From: Christensenella tenuis
GTDB lineage: Bacteria > Bacillota > Clostridia > Christensenellales > Christensenellaceae
Direction of reading: 5' to 3'
Length of the DNA stretch: 64,000 nucleotides
NCBI RefSeq assembly: GCF_014287795.1
Contig: NZ_JACOON010000001.1
Coordinates: 1 to 64,000, forward strand
Shown: positions 44,276-53,040 of the stretch, piece after piece
Layout: each line of letters opens with the position of its first letter
Position numbering within the stretch: the first letter of the stretch is position 1
Notes under the pieces: model-generated
What the model saw: the letters and a program-made list of their open reading frames with translations, nothing else
What the model was told of the DNA's origin: nothing
Database searches by the model: none
Translations under genes and position numbers: made by a program

Positions 44276-44983
44276 ATGAACCATCGATCAAAGATACTGG
44301 GGACAATAGAATACAGCGCGGGAGAGGTATTTACATTTGAAGACGGGTTGATTGGCTTTCCTGACGATACGCGCTACATATTGCGCAGCGCGGACAGGGA
44401 GGAACTGATGTACTGGCTGATCTGCGTGGACGCGGGCGGTCCGGAATTTTTGGCGGTGCGTCCGGAAAAAATTTTGCCCCGTTATAATTTGAAGTCTCTC
44501 GTATACGAAAATGAAAAGCTGTCGTTCCTGCGCGCTAGCTTGGGGGAGGAACACCTGTTTTGTATCGTAAGCGTTCCCGAAAACATCCGGCATATTTCCA
44601 TGAATTTGCGCACACCGCTCTTTCTGAACTCCAGAACGCGTACGGGAATGCAATACGGCCCGCCCGGGCTACAGCGCAAGCCGATACGGTACTTGATCCA
44701 CCGGGAGCTGACCGGCTGCGGGGCGGAAGAAGAGAGGAGTGGCACTCTGGTCATCCAGCGCAAACTGAATGAAACAGTTTATATAGGGGATGATATTATC
44801 ATAGAGGTACTTGACTTTGCGCGAGGCAGTGTAAAGCTGGGCGTGAACGCGCCGCGCAAAACGAACGTATTGCGTGGTGAAACGCGCGTCACGCCGCAGG
44901 AGGAGAATATCCGCGCGAATGGGACGGCGAACGCCGAACGGCTGCAAGAGGTACTGCGGAGTGTGAAAGCCAGCGGCAGGTGA
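44276..44983 (+). CDS. FliW-CsrA fusion protein
   Basis: One 235-residue frame encodes both partners of flagellin translation control. Residues about 1-160 are FliW-like (EYSAGEVFTFEDGLIGFPDDTRYIL, NLRTPLFLNSRTRTGMQYG). Residues about 165-215 are CsrA-like (GTLVIQRKLNETVYIGDDIIIEVL, VKLGVNAPRKTNVLRGET), with the RNA-contacting Arg of VxRxE kept. A tail of about 30 residues follows. No stop or internal start site of quality separates the halves. GGAGGTG precedes ATG 44276; the upstream in-frame ATG 44216 lies in the flagellin terminator. The window also has a separate fliW-csrA pair at 33393. Fusion fixes a 1:1 ratio and could make CsrA activity depend directly on flagellin binding. Confidence 0.88.
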   Translation: MNHRSKILGTIEYSAGEVFTFEDGLIGFPDDTRYILRSADREELMYWLICVDAGGPEFLAVRPEKILPRYNLKSLVYENEKLSFLRASLGEEHLFCIVSVPENIRHISMNLRTPLFLNSRTRTGMQYGPPGLQRKPIRYLIHRELTGCGAEEERSGTLVIQRKLNETVYIGDDIIIEVLDFARGSVKLGVNAPRKTNVLRGETRVTPQEENIRANGTANAERLQEVLRSVKASGR

Positions 44984-45142
44984 CGGGGAAATACAGTCTT
45001 TTGATATCATGGTTTTTGCGCAGCCCTGGGAGTGTTTTGGCTTTCTTTCTTCTTTGGCGGGTTATGGGAACGGTAAGGCCTTGCAGTTGCGTAAAGAAAG
45101 CCGCAAATAGAAAAAATATTTTTTGCGGAAAATAGTCAGCCT

Positions 45143-46462
45143 CTATATTAGTTCGTTCCTGTCAGGCGTTTTCATAAATATTTCGATACATATTTGGACA
45201 ATATCGGAACCTGGCTCTTTACCGAGCGAATAGATCCGTCCAAAGAGTTCCCTGCCGCAATCCATGATGAAGGATAATAGCGTATTTGCCTGATTGGAGA
45301 TATAACCGAGCTTTACACCTGACTCATCCTGGACGGAAATAGAGGTTGGGTCTTTTATATGATATGGTTCCCGAACCAATTCTACCCGGTCCCCCGGCAA
45401 AAGGGAATCCAGTACCTCGATGCGCTCCTTCAGGGCGATCATCGTTCCGGCAAGCGCCTGGAAATCAATGAAACGGCCGTTTTCCCAATACGGTTCTTTT
45501 TTTCTTTGAGAAATACAGGCAAGCTTTAGTTCGTGATATTTCAATTTTGTATTTCTTAAATTCAAGCGGGACGCTACATCGTTTTGATGCTTGAGGCTTT
45601 GTTCTTCAAGACGCTTTGCGCGCTCTTTTTCGGCCTTTTCACGCGCCTCCTCTTTCAATAAATATTCCATCTTACTGTCTAAAATCTTAAATAAAATTTT
45701 GCGCAGCATGGGTTTTGCGCTTTTCTTGATGTAACCCGATAGAATATCATAGGAATCATGATTGACAGCCGGGGATGGAATTTCTTCAAGGACCGTTTGC
45801 AAAATATTTTCCAAAGTCACCGCATTCTCGTGGCCCAAATGAGAGTTTTCTCTCAAAAACGCCATTAATTCCTGAAAAAGCCCATATTCCTGCTTTTCAA
45901 TGCAGGCAGCCAGTATAAGGGCATGACGCTTGTCTACATACGTAGATTCCCGAAACAGGATTTCTGAAAATTCAGCGTCCGATTTCAAACAGGGCAAAAA
46001 ATATTCAAAAAAAGACTGCTGCCGGACCAATGTATATAAGGCGCCGCTTATTAGCCTGTACGAATTAGTGGGGGAAGTTAAAGTTGAACGAAAGGTTACC
46101 AATAACCATTTCCAAATTTTATACGCATAACCTTCATCCAGCAAAAACAAGTTATAAATGATATCCGGGATTTCCCCATAAGTGCCTTCAAAATTCGCTT
46201 TCAAGTCAGGATAATTTGCATATAAAGCCAATGTAAATTGATATTGGCCGTCTGAAGAACGGTATTTGAGTATTTCCTGATTTAAATCTGCGGAAATATC
46301 AATCGGCGTGTTGATGTCTGGGCGATAACCATTTCCGTCAAATTCATTTTGGTTAGATGCATCAGGCAGGACAGAGCCTCCCTCTTCCGCTGGCCGGAAT
46401 GAATTTTCCAGCTCAAGGCCGGGTTTTGCCTTTTGTTTTAATTTTTTAGAAAAGATACCCAT
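45143..46462 (-). CDS. HIRAN-domain protein
   Basis: A 439-residue soluble protein. The N-terminal and middle parts are helical without a recognised family and include a Lys/Glu/Ala-rich helix (about 265-300). The last about 85 residues resemble the HIRAN domain (RVELVREPYHIKDPTSISVQDESGVKLGYISNQANTLLSFIMDCG), found in Rad5/HIP116 and in many bacterial proteins, where it is thought to bind DNA ends or stalled forks. The start adjoins the stop of the upstream minus-strand gene with no gap, so the two form an operon. Function unknown. Confidence 0.75.
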   Translation of the reverse strand: MGIFSKKLKQKAKPGLELENSFRPAEEGGSVLPDASNQNEFDGNGYRPDINTPIDISADLNQEILKYRSSDGQYQFTLALYANYPDLKANFEGTYGEIPDIIYNLFLLDEGYAYKIWKWLLVTFRSTLTSPTNSYRLISGALYTLVRQQSFFEYFLPCLKSDAEFSEILFRESTYVDKRHALILAACIEKQEYGLFQELMAFLRENSHLGHENAVTLENILQTVLEEIPSPAVNHDSYDILSGYIKKSAKPMLRKILFKILDSKMEYLLKEEAREKAEKERAKRLEEQSLKHQNDVASRLNLRNTKLKYHELKLACISQRKKEPYWENGRFIDFQALAGTMIALKERIEVLDSLLPGDRVELVREPYHIKDPTSISVQDESGVKLGYISNQANTLLSFIMDCGRELFGRIYSLGKEPGSDIVQICIEIFMKTPDRNELI

Positions 46463-47158
46463 TTATTCATTTCCTCTATTTTTCAATATGATGCGGTCGA
46501 TAAACGTCTCGAAATCGGTATAATTCCCGGAAATAAAGCCGTTTTTTAAAATACGGATGCTGGTGCGGTCCGCAAACCATACCGTGCAGTATAAAGGATC
46601 CTCGCTGCGCCTGATAATGGTATCATATTGGTACTTACCGCCATATCTGGGATCCTCGACTTCGATTTGTGTTTCATAAAATTTTACAATACGAATCCAT
46701 TTCAGTTCATTCAGGGGATTGACTGAAGTAAGTTTGTTTAAATTGCTTTCAGGCCTGCGCTTCGCAAAAAAAATTCTGAAGATGTATACTGCCGTAAGCA
46801 GCAGGCCGATTGCCATAAGCCCATATGCTTCGATCAGAAAACAGAAAACAGAAAGAATCCCGGCAGCTGCAAGCCCGATTCCCCGCACTATTTTTCCCGG
46901 CCGGTCCCGGTCATGAGGAGAAGCGGGTTCTCCCTGGCCTTGTGCCACTGCGTGATGATAGTTTGGAGTTGTATTTTCAGATACAATATATTGATTTATA
47001 AATATGGGTTCCATAATTTTGCATATTCCTGTATAAGCCGTTGTTTTAAATGGTTCCATATTATCTATATCGTTTTGTTTTTGAAAAACTTTAGCCGTGG
47101 TGCTTGCTGTGGGCATTTGAAAATCAGAATTTGAATCGCTTAAATTTTGGACATACAC
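46463..47158 (-). CDS. Two-pass membrane protein with YcxB-like C-terminal domain
   Basis: A 231-residue protein with a hydrophilic N-terminus (1-90), two transmembrane helices (about 93-130) and a cytoplasmic beta-rich domain (TQIEVEDPRYGGKYQYDTIIRR, CTVWFADRTSIRILKNGFISGNYTDFETFIDRI) that resembles the YcxB-like family. The start at 47158 has only a weak ribosome site; internal ATGs at 47059 and 47014 are alternatives. It is directly followed by the HIRAN-domain gene, so they probably act together, role unknown. Confidence 0.65.
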   Translation of the reverse strand: MYVQNLSDSNSDFQMPTASTTAKVFQKQNDIDNMEPFKTTAYTGICKIMEPIFINQYIVSENTTPNYHHAVAQGQGEPASPHDRDRPGKIVRGIGLAAAGILSVFCFLIEAYGLMAIGLLLTAVYIFRIFFAKRRPESNLNKLTSVNPLNELKWIRIVKFYETQIEVEDPRYGGKYQYDTIIRRSEDPLYCTVWFADRTSIRILKNGFISGNYTDFETFIDRIILKNRGNE

Positions 47159-47185
47159 TAAAGATTTTGTAATAATACACGATAT
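47159..47185 (+). promoter_or_regulatory. Possible sigma-28 promoter before the Rrf2-type gene
   Basis: TAAA at 47159-47162, a 15-base spacer, CACGATAT at 47178-47185 (six of eight). The next plus-strand gene starts at 47376, leaving a leader of about 185 bases; the sequence is A+T-rich, so a chance match is possible. Confidence 0.4.
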
Positions 47186-47375
47186 AAATTTTATAGGTTG
47201 TCTTATAGTTCCGTTTCTCTTTGACGGACTTGCGCACGAAAAACATATGAGAATCGATATAGCTGGCTGGTATTGATAGAAATGCCTCCATCGAGAAGGG
47301 GATGGATAATTGGCAAAATGTTACTTTGCCGGCATTGTATCAATAATATCTTTCCATAGGGGTGAAATACAAATT

Positions 47376-47792
47376 ATGAATTTTAATATGACAACGGGTT
47401 ACGCAGTAGGGGTCATGGCGTATATGTCCCAAAGTTATCCCCAGTTGAAAACCGCAAAGGAGATTGCCGAAGAAGTAGGCGTTACCCCGCTTTATCTAAT
47501 AAAAATTTTGCACCGGCTATTGGATGCAAATTTGCTTTCCTCAGAGCAGGGGCGGTATGGCGGGTACCGTTTATCCAAAGAACCGGAGAAAACCTTTATA
47601 TATGATATTGTAATTGCAATGGAAAAACGCGTGCAACCTTATGCAAAAGGAAGGCGCGTAAATGAAACTGCCCCCGCTATTACAACCCCATGGTTTGTCG
47701 CTTCCGAAAGTTACTTTCGGATATTGGAAAGCAAGTTGCTGATAGAGATGAAAAAAACTACGATTCAGGAATTTTATAACCAATATATGTAA
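47376..47792 (+). CDS. Rrf2 family transcription regulator
   Basis: A 138-residue winged-helix protein with the Rrf2 pattern: Y.VGVMAYMSQ.., LKTAKEIAEEVGVTPLYLIKILHRLLDANLLSS..GRYGGYRLSK. No cysteines occur in the C-terminal half, so it is not of the Fe-S-sensing IscR/NsrR type; ligand and target are unknown. ATG 47376 follows AGGGGTG; the ATG at 47310 has no site. It stands alone between the HIRAN operon and small genes. Confidence 0.82.
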   Translation: MNFNMTTGYAVGVMAYMSQSYPQLKTAKEIAEEVGVTPLYLIKILHRLLDANLLSSEQGRYGGYRLSKEPEKTFIYDIVIAMEKRVQPYAKGRRVNETAPAITTPWFVASESYFRILESKLLIEMKKTTIQEFYNQYM

Positions 47793-48046
47793 CGGAAACG
47801 GCAATAGATTCCCATATGAGAACAAATAGCTGATGAATGGAAAAATAGTTCTCAAATGCGGTGAAAAATTTTTAAACAGAGAATTTCGGGTTGGCGGCCA
47901 CACTGGAAAAGCCGCATAAAGGAAACAAAATAACGGTTGGTGGGCCATACGGTCATGTAGGGGTAAACTATTTTATTTACAAAAATCAGTATTGCCTTCA
48001 CAGGGATGAAAGGGTATAATGAAAACTCCACGGGGAGGGCGGAAGC

Positions 48047-48232
48047 ATGGCAGAACAAATTAGTTTTCAATTTTACAAAAAAGAAGATCATCCGGAGCAG
48101 GCAGCCGAATCGGAAAAAAGCACTGTAACACGGAAAAAAAGGATTACGCGGGGAATTCCCGTTGCATGCGCGGATGAATATGGAAATGCGTATCTGAAAT
48201 ATATGGATGGAAGCAAGAAGTATGTAAACTAG
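48047..48232 (+). CDS. Small hypothetical protein
   Basis: A 61-residue basic protein (QFYKKEDHPEQAAESEKSTVTRKKRITRGIPVACADEYGNAYLKYMDGSKKYV) with no recognised domain. A strong GGGGAGGG site before ATG 48047 and a terminator just after its stop support a real gene. The conserved-looking C-terminal half suggests a folded small domain. No function is proposed. Confidence 0.55.
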   Translation: MAEQISFQFYKKEDHPEQAAESEKSTVTRKKRITRGIPVACADEYGNAYLKYMDGSKKYVN

Positions 48233-48244
48233 GCATATTGATGT

Positions 48245-48291
48245 AAAGGCGCCGGTGCTCCGGAATGAAGTGGATAGCCGGGGCCTTTTTC
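48245..48291 (+). terminator. Terminator after the small gene
   Basis: AAAGGC.CCGG / CCGG.GCCTTT interrupted stem followed by TTTTCTTTT. Confidence 0.6.
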
Positions 48292-48391
48292 TTTTGCAGC
48301 CGGAAAAGGGTATGCCAAAATCGGTTCCGGCCTGAGAATATGATGACTGTAACGTCGCCGGTATCACAGGGGGAATCCTTTACTTCGCCGC

Positions 48392-49384
48392 TTACGGCCT
48401 TGCATTCACTGCATTAATTTGCTGTGTTTTAGGGACGGGCCATGTTTTCGCTGCGGGAGCATTCAGGTCTTCGGCAAATAAATCCACCTTGATGATCTGG
48501 CTGTTATCATACGTTTTGAAATAATAAGCGCCGCTGTCGCAAAACATACAGCAGGAATGCTGCGTGTAATCAATTCCTTTGTCTGTTACGACGCTTCCTT
48601 TGGGAATATCAACAGAGGAAAGAATGTGAAAAATTGCGGTTACGGCATCTAATTCATTCTCCGCGCGATTGATCGTTTCCTTACCGAATAAAGCGCGCAG
48701 GAACCTTGAAGGGGGCGTGTAGTCTCCGGGGATTCCCATTGTGCCCGAGCCCTGGCCAAACGGAGAAAAAGTAACGCCGCCCAATGTAACCGGTTTTAGC
48801 TGGTAAGGGCGAACACCAATGTAGTTTCTGATATTTGTCATGTGCCAGCTAAAATCCGGACTGTTGGACATGACGCCCACCGGATTATCACAAACGGACA
48901 GACCGTCCTCGAGCGGTTCAATGACAATCGTGTCGCCTGAACGATCTGTAACAATCCAGTGAAAAGGGGGCACAAGCCCGAGCAGGTCGATTACGGAAGC
49001 TGTAATATTGAGATCCTTTACGGCCTCACGCACCTGGCCCACTGTCGAGCAACTGGAGAGGAGCCAAAATACGACTTCGTGCGGGGCAAGATTGATTTTA
49101 TTTTCAAGCGGTTCCTTTTGGTAAGATGCATATCCTGAAAAATAAAGGACGGCGCAGCAAAGGCCCTGCTCGTTCACACCGTCGGCAAAAACATATTCGC
49201 CCAAGTGGCGGCCAAGACCGGTGAATGCGTATGTTGTCGTCCGCACAGCACGATCCGGCTGGGATTGCCATGAAAATCCCCTTGGAATTAAAACGATGTC
49301 GGGATCGAGCTTAAAAGCAAAATCCATGGAACGCGCAAGGGCATTAGAACCGTTTTTGATTTGATAAGTAAAACTGGTACACAT
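48392..49384 (-). CDS. Choloylglycine hydrolase family amidase (bile salt hydrolase / penicillin V acylase)
   Basis: N-terminal-nucleophile hydrolase of 330 residues that cleaves conjugated bile salts, penicillin V or N-acyl amides such as homoserine lactones. After Met removal, Cys2 (MCTSFTY) is the nucleophile; ALARSMDFAF gives the conserved Arg and Asp, VMSNSPDF the Asn, and PSRFLRALF the Arg. In the segment GLCCAVLYFSGYA the position that is Asn in bile salt hydrolases (AGLNFPGYA) is Tyr, as I recall for penicillin V acylases, so substrate is uncertain. No signal peptide, hence cytosolic. It is a single gene; its promoter was not identified. Confidence 0.9.
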   Translation of the reverse strand: MCTSFTYQIKNGSNALARSMDFAFKLDPDIVLIPRGFSWQSQPDRAVRTTTYAFTGLGRHLGEYVFADGVNEQGLCCAVLYFSGYASYQKEPLENKINLAPHEVVFWLLSSCSTVGQVREAVKDLNITASVIDLLGLVPPFHWIVTDRSGDTIVIEPLEDGLSVCDNPVGVMSNSPDFSWHMTNIRNYIGVRPYQLKPVTLGGVTFSPFGQGSGTMGIPGDYTPPSRFLRALFGKETINRAENELDAVTAIFHILSSVDIPKGSVVTDKGIDYTQHSCCMFCDSGAYYFKTYDNSQIIKVDLFAEDLNAPAAKTWPVPKTQQINAVNARP

Positions 49385-50128
49385 TTTCTTTTCTCCATTT
49401 CGATAGCTTCGATACCATTATTTTAAACCGGGAACACCTCTGCAAAACCGTCTGGAAGCCTGCGGTTTTAAGAACTGGGATTATCTGCGAATGTATCTGT
49501 ATTGCATCGGAGTTCTCTGAAATTACCGGCGACGTTTCATTGTAATATAAACTGAATAATAGCACAGTAAAAAAATGCCATGAAGAATTGATGTTATTAC
49601 GACGCCGCAGATTACAATGAAACGGGAGCTGGAGTTCGGGGATAAAATGACAGGAAGCAAAACACCTAGAATGTAGAACAATCTTATCAGGGTGCGCCGA
49701 TTAACAAGATCAGTTCCGCGATGCTGATTTGGAACCGTTTTGGCGTGGCTGCGGTTCAGGCTTGCCTGAATGCGGCGGTTGAGGTAGGTTCTTTTTTGTT
49801 ACGTATGGGCGGACCAGGTAATCGGTAAAAACAAATACTCAAATTTTTCATGCGCGGCAAATTCACCGTTATGCGTTATTTTCATTTGGCATAAAACAGT
49901 GCTGATGCCATATCCGTATGTATCGTTTGAAAATATGCTATGGTGCGGCTGGATTTATGGATGCCGAAAGATAGCGCAGAAAACTATTCCCAGTAAAAAA
50001 TTCACAATATATTTACATTTAGTAAGAATGCTATTTGAAAATAAAAAGTGTAAGAAGCTTCGCAAAATACATGGTAAAAACCAAGGAAAATACATTTGTA
50101 GGATGAAAAGTGTAATAAAAAACATTGC
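49385..50128. other. Intergenic region, about 740 bases
   Basis: No convincing gene. A short frame from ATG 49715 and one at 49899-50132 lack ribosome sites and known motifs, and the right third is A+T-rich. It could hold gene remnants or an unrecognised small RNA, but I see nothing specific. Confidence 0.5.
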
Positions 50129-50158
50129 TTGACAAGGGAAAGCGGTATTCCATATAAT
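50129..50158 (+). promoter_or_regulatory. Consensus sigma-A promoter of the kinase-dehydrogenase operon
   Basis: Perfect TTGACA at 50129-50134, an 18-base spacer and perfect TATAAT at 50153-50158. Such a strong promoter implies repression, probably by the RpiR-type regulator at 53041; no operator could be fixed by eye. Confidence 0.85.
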
Positions 50159-50226
50159 TACAAAAAGACATATATAAAAATGTAATTAGTTCTAGGCTGG
50201 ATTCTTAAAACCGGGAGGGAAAAGAT

Positions 50227-51171
50227 ATGCCGGATATTATGGCGATTGGAGATATTGTCGTTGAATTCCTGGGGACTCAGTTGAATCAAAGCTTTTCTGA
50301 GACAGGTAGTTTCGATGGACCGTTTGAGTCCGGGTCCGCGGCAATTTTTGTAGACCAGGCGGCGCGGGCGGGCGTGTCCTCCGGAATCTTTGCTAAGGTG
50401 GGGCGTGACGGGTTTGCGCAGCTTGTGATGGGCAGGCTCCAAAAAGACGGTGTGAGCCTGCGGGGAGTCAAGCGTTCCGAACGTACGCCGACAGGTGCGA
50501 ATTTTGTGACGTATAACAGCGATGGAAGCAGGCAATATATTTTCCATTACGCCAATAGCGCCATGGGGGAAATGGGTCCGGAAGATGTGGAAGAAGAAAT
50601 GCTCGACGGATGCAAGTATATGTTCTTTTCGGGATCAAACGCCATGGCGACGCCAAGCATGTGGCAGGCGTCTTTGCGGTGTATTGAATGCGCAATGGAG
50701 AGGGGCGTAAAAATTGTCTTTGATCCGAATGTACGCGCGGAGCTTCACAAAGGATCTCTGAAAGAATTATGGGAGCCGCTTATATCATGTACCAGCATAT
50801 TTTTGGGAAGTGAATCAGAGCTTATGGCGCTTTCAGAAACGCAAAGCGTAGAACAAGGGCTGGCGGCTGCCCATTTTTGTGAAATGGAAATTATCGTCCT
50901 GAAATACGGGGCGCAGGGTTCAAGAATATTGGCCGGAGGACAGGATATTTATATTCCGCCGTATCATGTCGATGAAACGGATCCGACCGGTGCAGGCGAC
51001 AGTTTTGCGGGGGCGTTCTTGGCACAACTGTGCAAAGGAGAGGCAATTGAGCGGGCAGCGCTTTTTGCGAATGCAGCGGGCGCTCTGCATGTAACGCAGC
51101 CTGGACCGATGAGCTGCCCATCTTATGAAGAAATTGTGGATTTGATGGAACGGCAAAAAGGGGGGAACTGA
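50227..51171 (+). CDS. PfkB family sugar kinase
   Basis: ATP-dependent kinase of 314 residues, first gene of the operon. It has the N-terminal GDIVVEFLGT strand, the glycine-rich ESGSAAIFVDQAARAG substrate region, and the C-terminal active-site signature DPTGAGDSFAGAF with the catalytic Asp. The N-terminus resembles tagatose/2-keto-3-deoxygluconate kinase-type proteins (G.F...SG.PAIF.DQ.ARLG), but substrate cannot be deduced. GGGAGG precedes ATG 50227. A split transketolase follows within 2 bases, so the phosphorylated sugar is probably the transketolase donor. Confidence 0.9.
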   Translation: MPDIMAIGDIVVEFLGTQLNQSFSETGSFDGPFESGSAAIFVDQAARAGVSSGIFAKVGRDGFAQLVMGRLQKDGVSLRGVKRSERTPTGANFVTYNSDGSRQYIFHYANSAMGEMGPEDVEEEMLDGCKYMFFSGSNAMATPSMWQASLRCIECAMERGVKIVFDPNVRAELHKGSLKELWEPLISCTSIFLGSESELMALSETQSVEQGLAAAHFCEMEIIVLKYGAQGSRILAGGQDIYIPPYHVDETDPTGAGDSFAGAFLAQLCKGEAIERAALFANAAGALHVTQPGPMSCPSYEEIVDLMERQKGGN

Positions 51172-51172
51172 A

Positions 51173-52051
51173 ATGACGTATAAGCCTTATTATGAGCCGA
51201 TTTGCACGTGGCATGAAAACATGGAGGCGGAAGAAATACAGGATCTGGCCCTCCAACTGAGACGGGATGCAGTCGATATTGCAAACTGCTCGGGAACCCA
51301 TTCAGGACATCTTGGCGGGGAGCTGTCGGCGGCGGATATTATGGCGGTTTTATACGGCGGGATTCTTCGTATGAAACAGGGAGACCCGGAATGGGAGGAA
51401 CGGGACAGGCTGATTCTTTCCAAAGGGCATAATTCTGCCATTCAATATGCCGCGCTTGTTTTTCGGGGAATTTTGCGGCGGGAACAGCTTTATACCGAAA
51501 TGAACCGGCTGGACGGAATCCTGCAGGAGCACAGTAATCCTTCGATTCCGGGTATAGAGGCCCCTACAGGGTCGCTTGGCATGGGCCTTTCGGTGGGCTG
51601 TGGGTTTGCCTGGGCAGCGCGAAAGAAAGGACAGGACTACCATACGTTCGTTATTTTAGGGGATGGGGAATGTACGGAAGGACAGGTTTGGGAAAGCGCC
51701 ATGTTTGCGGCAAAATATAAATTAGATTCCCTCACGGCAATTGTAGACTACAACGGATATATCTTGACCGGAAAAACGGACGAAGTATCGGGGCTTGCGC
51801 CGCTTGAAGAAAAATGGAAATCTTTCGGATGGGAAGCGCGCACGGTGGACGGACACGACACCGAGATGCTTACAAACGTGCTTTCGGAAATGAGAAAGCC
51901 GTCCTTCGCACCAGGAAAACCGCGTGTATGCATTGCAAAAACGAAAAAATGTTATCCGGTTGGCTTTATGATGGAAACTCCCGTGAATTACCACTCGGCG
52001 CATGTCACGAAGGACAGTTACACGGCCTGCATGGAGGAATTGGTAAAATGA
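51173..52051 (+). CDS. Transketolase, N-terminal subunit
   Basis: Thiamine diphosphate-binding half of a two-subunit transketolase, 292 residues. Motifs are SGHLGG..SAADIMAVLYGGIL, LSKGHNS..YAAL, GSLGMGLSVGCGFAWAA and the TPP/Mg signature GDGECTEGQVWE...A..YKLDSLTAIVDYNG. Split transketolases of this type often serve special sugar pathways rather than the pentose phosphate cycle. The next gene overlaps by 4 bases (ATGA). Confidence 0.93.
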   Translation: MTYKPYYEPICTWHENMEAEEIQDLALQLRRDAVDIANCSGTHSGHLGGELSAADIMAVLYGGILRMKQGDPEWEERDRLILSKGHNSAIQYAALVFRGILRREQLYTEMNRLDGILQEHSNPSIPGIEAPTGSLGMGLSVGCGFAWAARKKGQDYHTFVILGDGECTEGQVWESAMFAAKYKLDSLTAIVDYNGYILTGKTDEVSGLAPLEEKWKSFGWEARTVDGHDTEMLTNVLSEMRKPSFAPGKPRVCIAKTKKCYPVGFMMETPVNYHSAHVTKDSYTACMEELVK

Positions 52052-53025
52052 CGACAGAAACCATTTTTGGACATAAGATACAAGGCGCGAGGGCGGCGGT
52101 TGGCGAGACTCTCCTGCACTTGGCAGAGCAGGATGAACGCATTGTGGTTGTGGATGCGGAAACAGCAGTAGCTACAAATTTAATGGGATTCAAAGAACAG
52201 TTTCCGGAGCGGTTTATCACAACGGGAATTGCCGAGCAATGTGCGGTGAGTATGGCCTATGGGCTTTCGCGCTGCGGTTTGGTGCCCTATCTTCCGCTTT
52301 TTGCGGCTTTTTTGACCAGACGTGCTTATGATCAACTGTTTGTGCAGATTGGATATCCAAACGCAAATGTGAAACTGATGGGATGCTATGCAGGAATCAG
52401 CACGGCAAGCACAGGCGCGACGCACCAAAGCTTTAACGACATTGCGCTTATGCGGAGTATTCCGAATATTGCCGTCATCGAATGTGCGGATGCAAATGCG
52501 CTTTCGCAGGCGATGGCCGCATGTGTGCAGCATGAGGGCCCTACCTATATTCGCGTTATACGGGCAGATCTGCCAGAGTATGAAAAGAATATCCTGCCTG
52601 AAAGTTATCGTTTTCAAATTGGAAAAGCAGCAATCTTGCGAAACGGAACGGATGTGACACTTATTGGTTCGGGCATGATGACCGTGCGCTGTATGAGGGC
52701 GGCGGATGAACTCGAAAGAAGGGGCGTTTCTGCCGAAGTCATCGACCTGGGGACGATCCGGCCGCTGGACGAAGAAACGGTTCTCGCCTCCTGTGAAAAG
52801 ACAAATGCGGTTGTAACGGCGGAAAACCACGACATTACCGGCGGCGTAGGAAGCGCGGTCGCAGAGCTTTTGAGTGAAAAAATGCCGACTGTACTGCGGC
52901 GCGTCGGCGTGCACGGCCGCTATGGGCATTCTGCACAGCTTGGTGAGTTGCTTGCGGATTACGGACTTACGGAAGAAAATATCGTGTTGGCGGCAGAGGA
53001 AGCGCTGCGTTCTACAAGAAGGTAA
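52048..53025 (+). CDS. Transketolase, C-terminal subunit
   Basis: Partner subunit of 325 residues with the pyrimidine-binding domain (VVVDAETAVATNLMGFKEQFPERFITTGIAEQCAVSMAYGLS; GIAEQ carries the catalytic Glu) and the C-terminal transketolase domain (GSGMMTVRCMRAADELERRGVSAEVIDLGTIRPLDEETV). ATG 52048 overlaps the stop of the N-terminal subunit. Together they should transfer two-carbon units from a ketose phosphate. Confidence 0.93.
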   Translation: MTTETIFGHKIQGARAAVGETLLHLAEQDERIVVVDAETAVATNLMGFKEQFPERFITTGIAEQCAVSMAYGLSRCGLVPYLPLFAAFLTRRAYDQLFVQIGYPNANVKLMGCYAGISTASTGATHQSFNDIALMRSIPNIAVIECADANALSQAMAACVQHEGPTYIRVIRADLPEYEKNILPESYRFQIGKAAILRNGTDVTLIGSGMMTVRCMRAADELERRGVSAEVIDLGTIRPLDEETVLASCEKTNAVVTAENHDITGGVGSAVAELLSEKMPTVLRRVGVHGRYGHSAQLGELLADYGLTEENIVLAAEEALRSTRR

Positions 53026-53040
53026 GAAGGAGGGCGACTT

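Noticed and set aside
49715..50132. Short open frames in the gap before the sugar kinase
   Set aside because: No ribosome sites or recognisable products; the right one runs over the -35 box of a consensus promoter.
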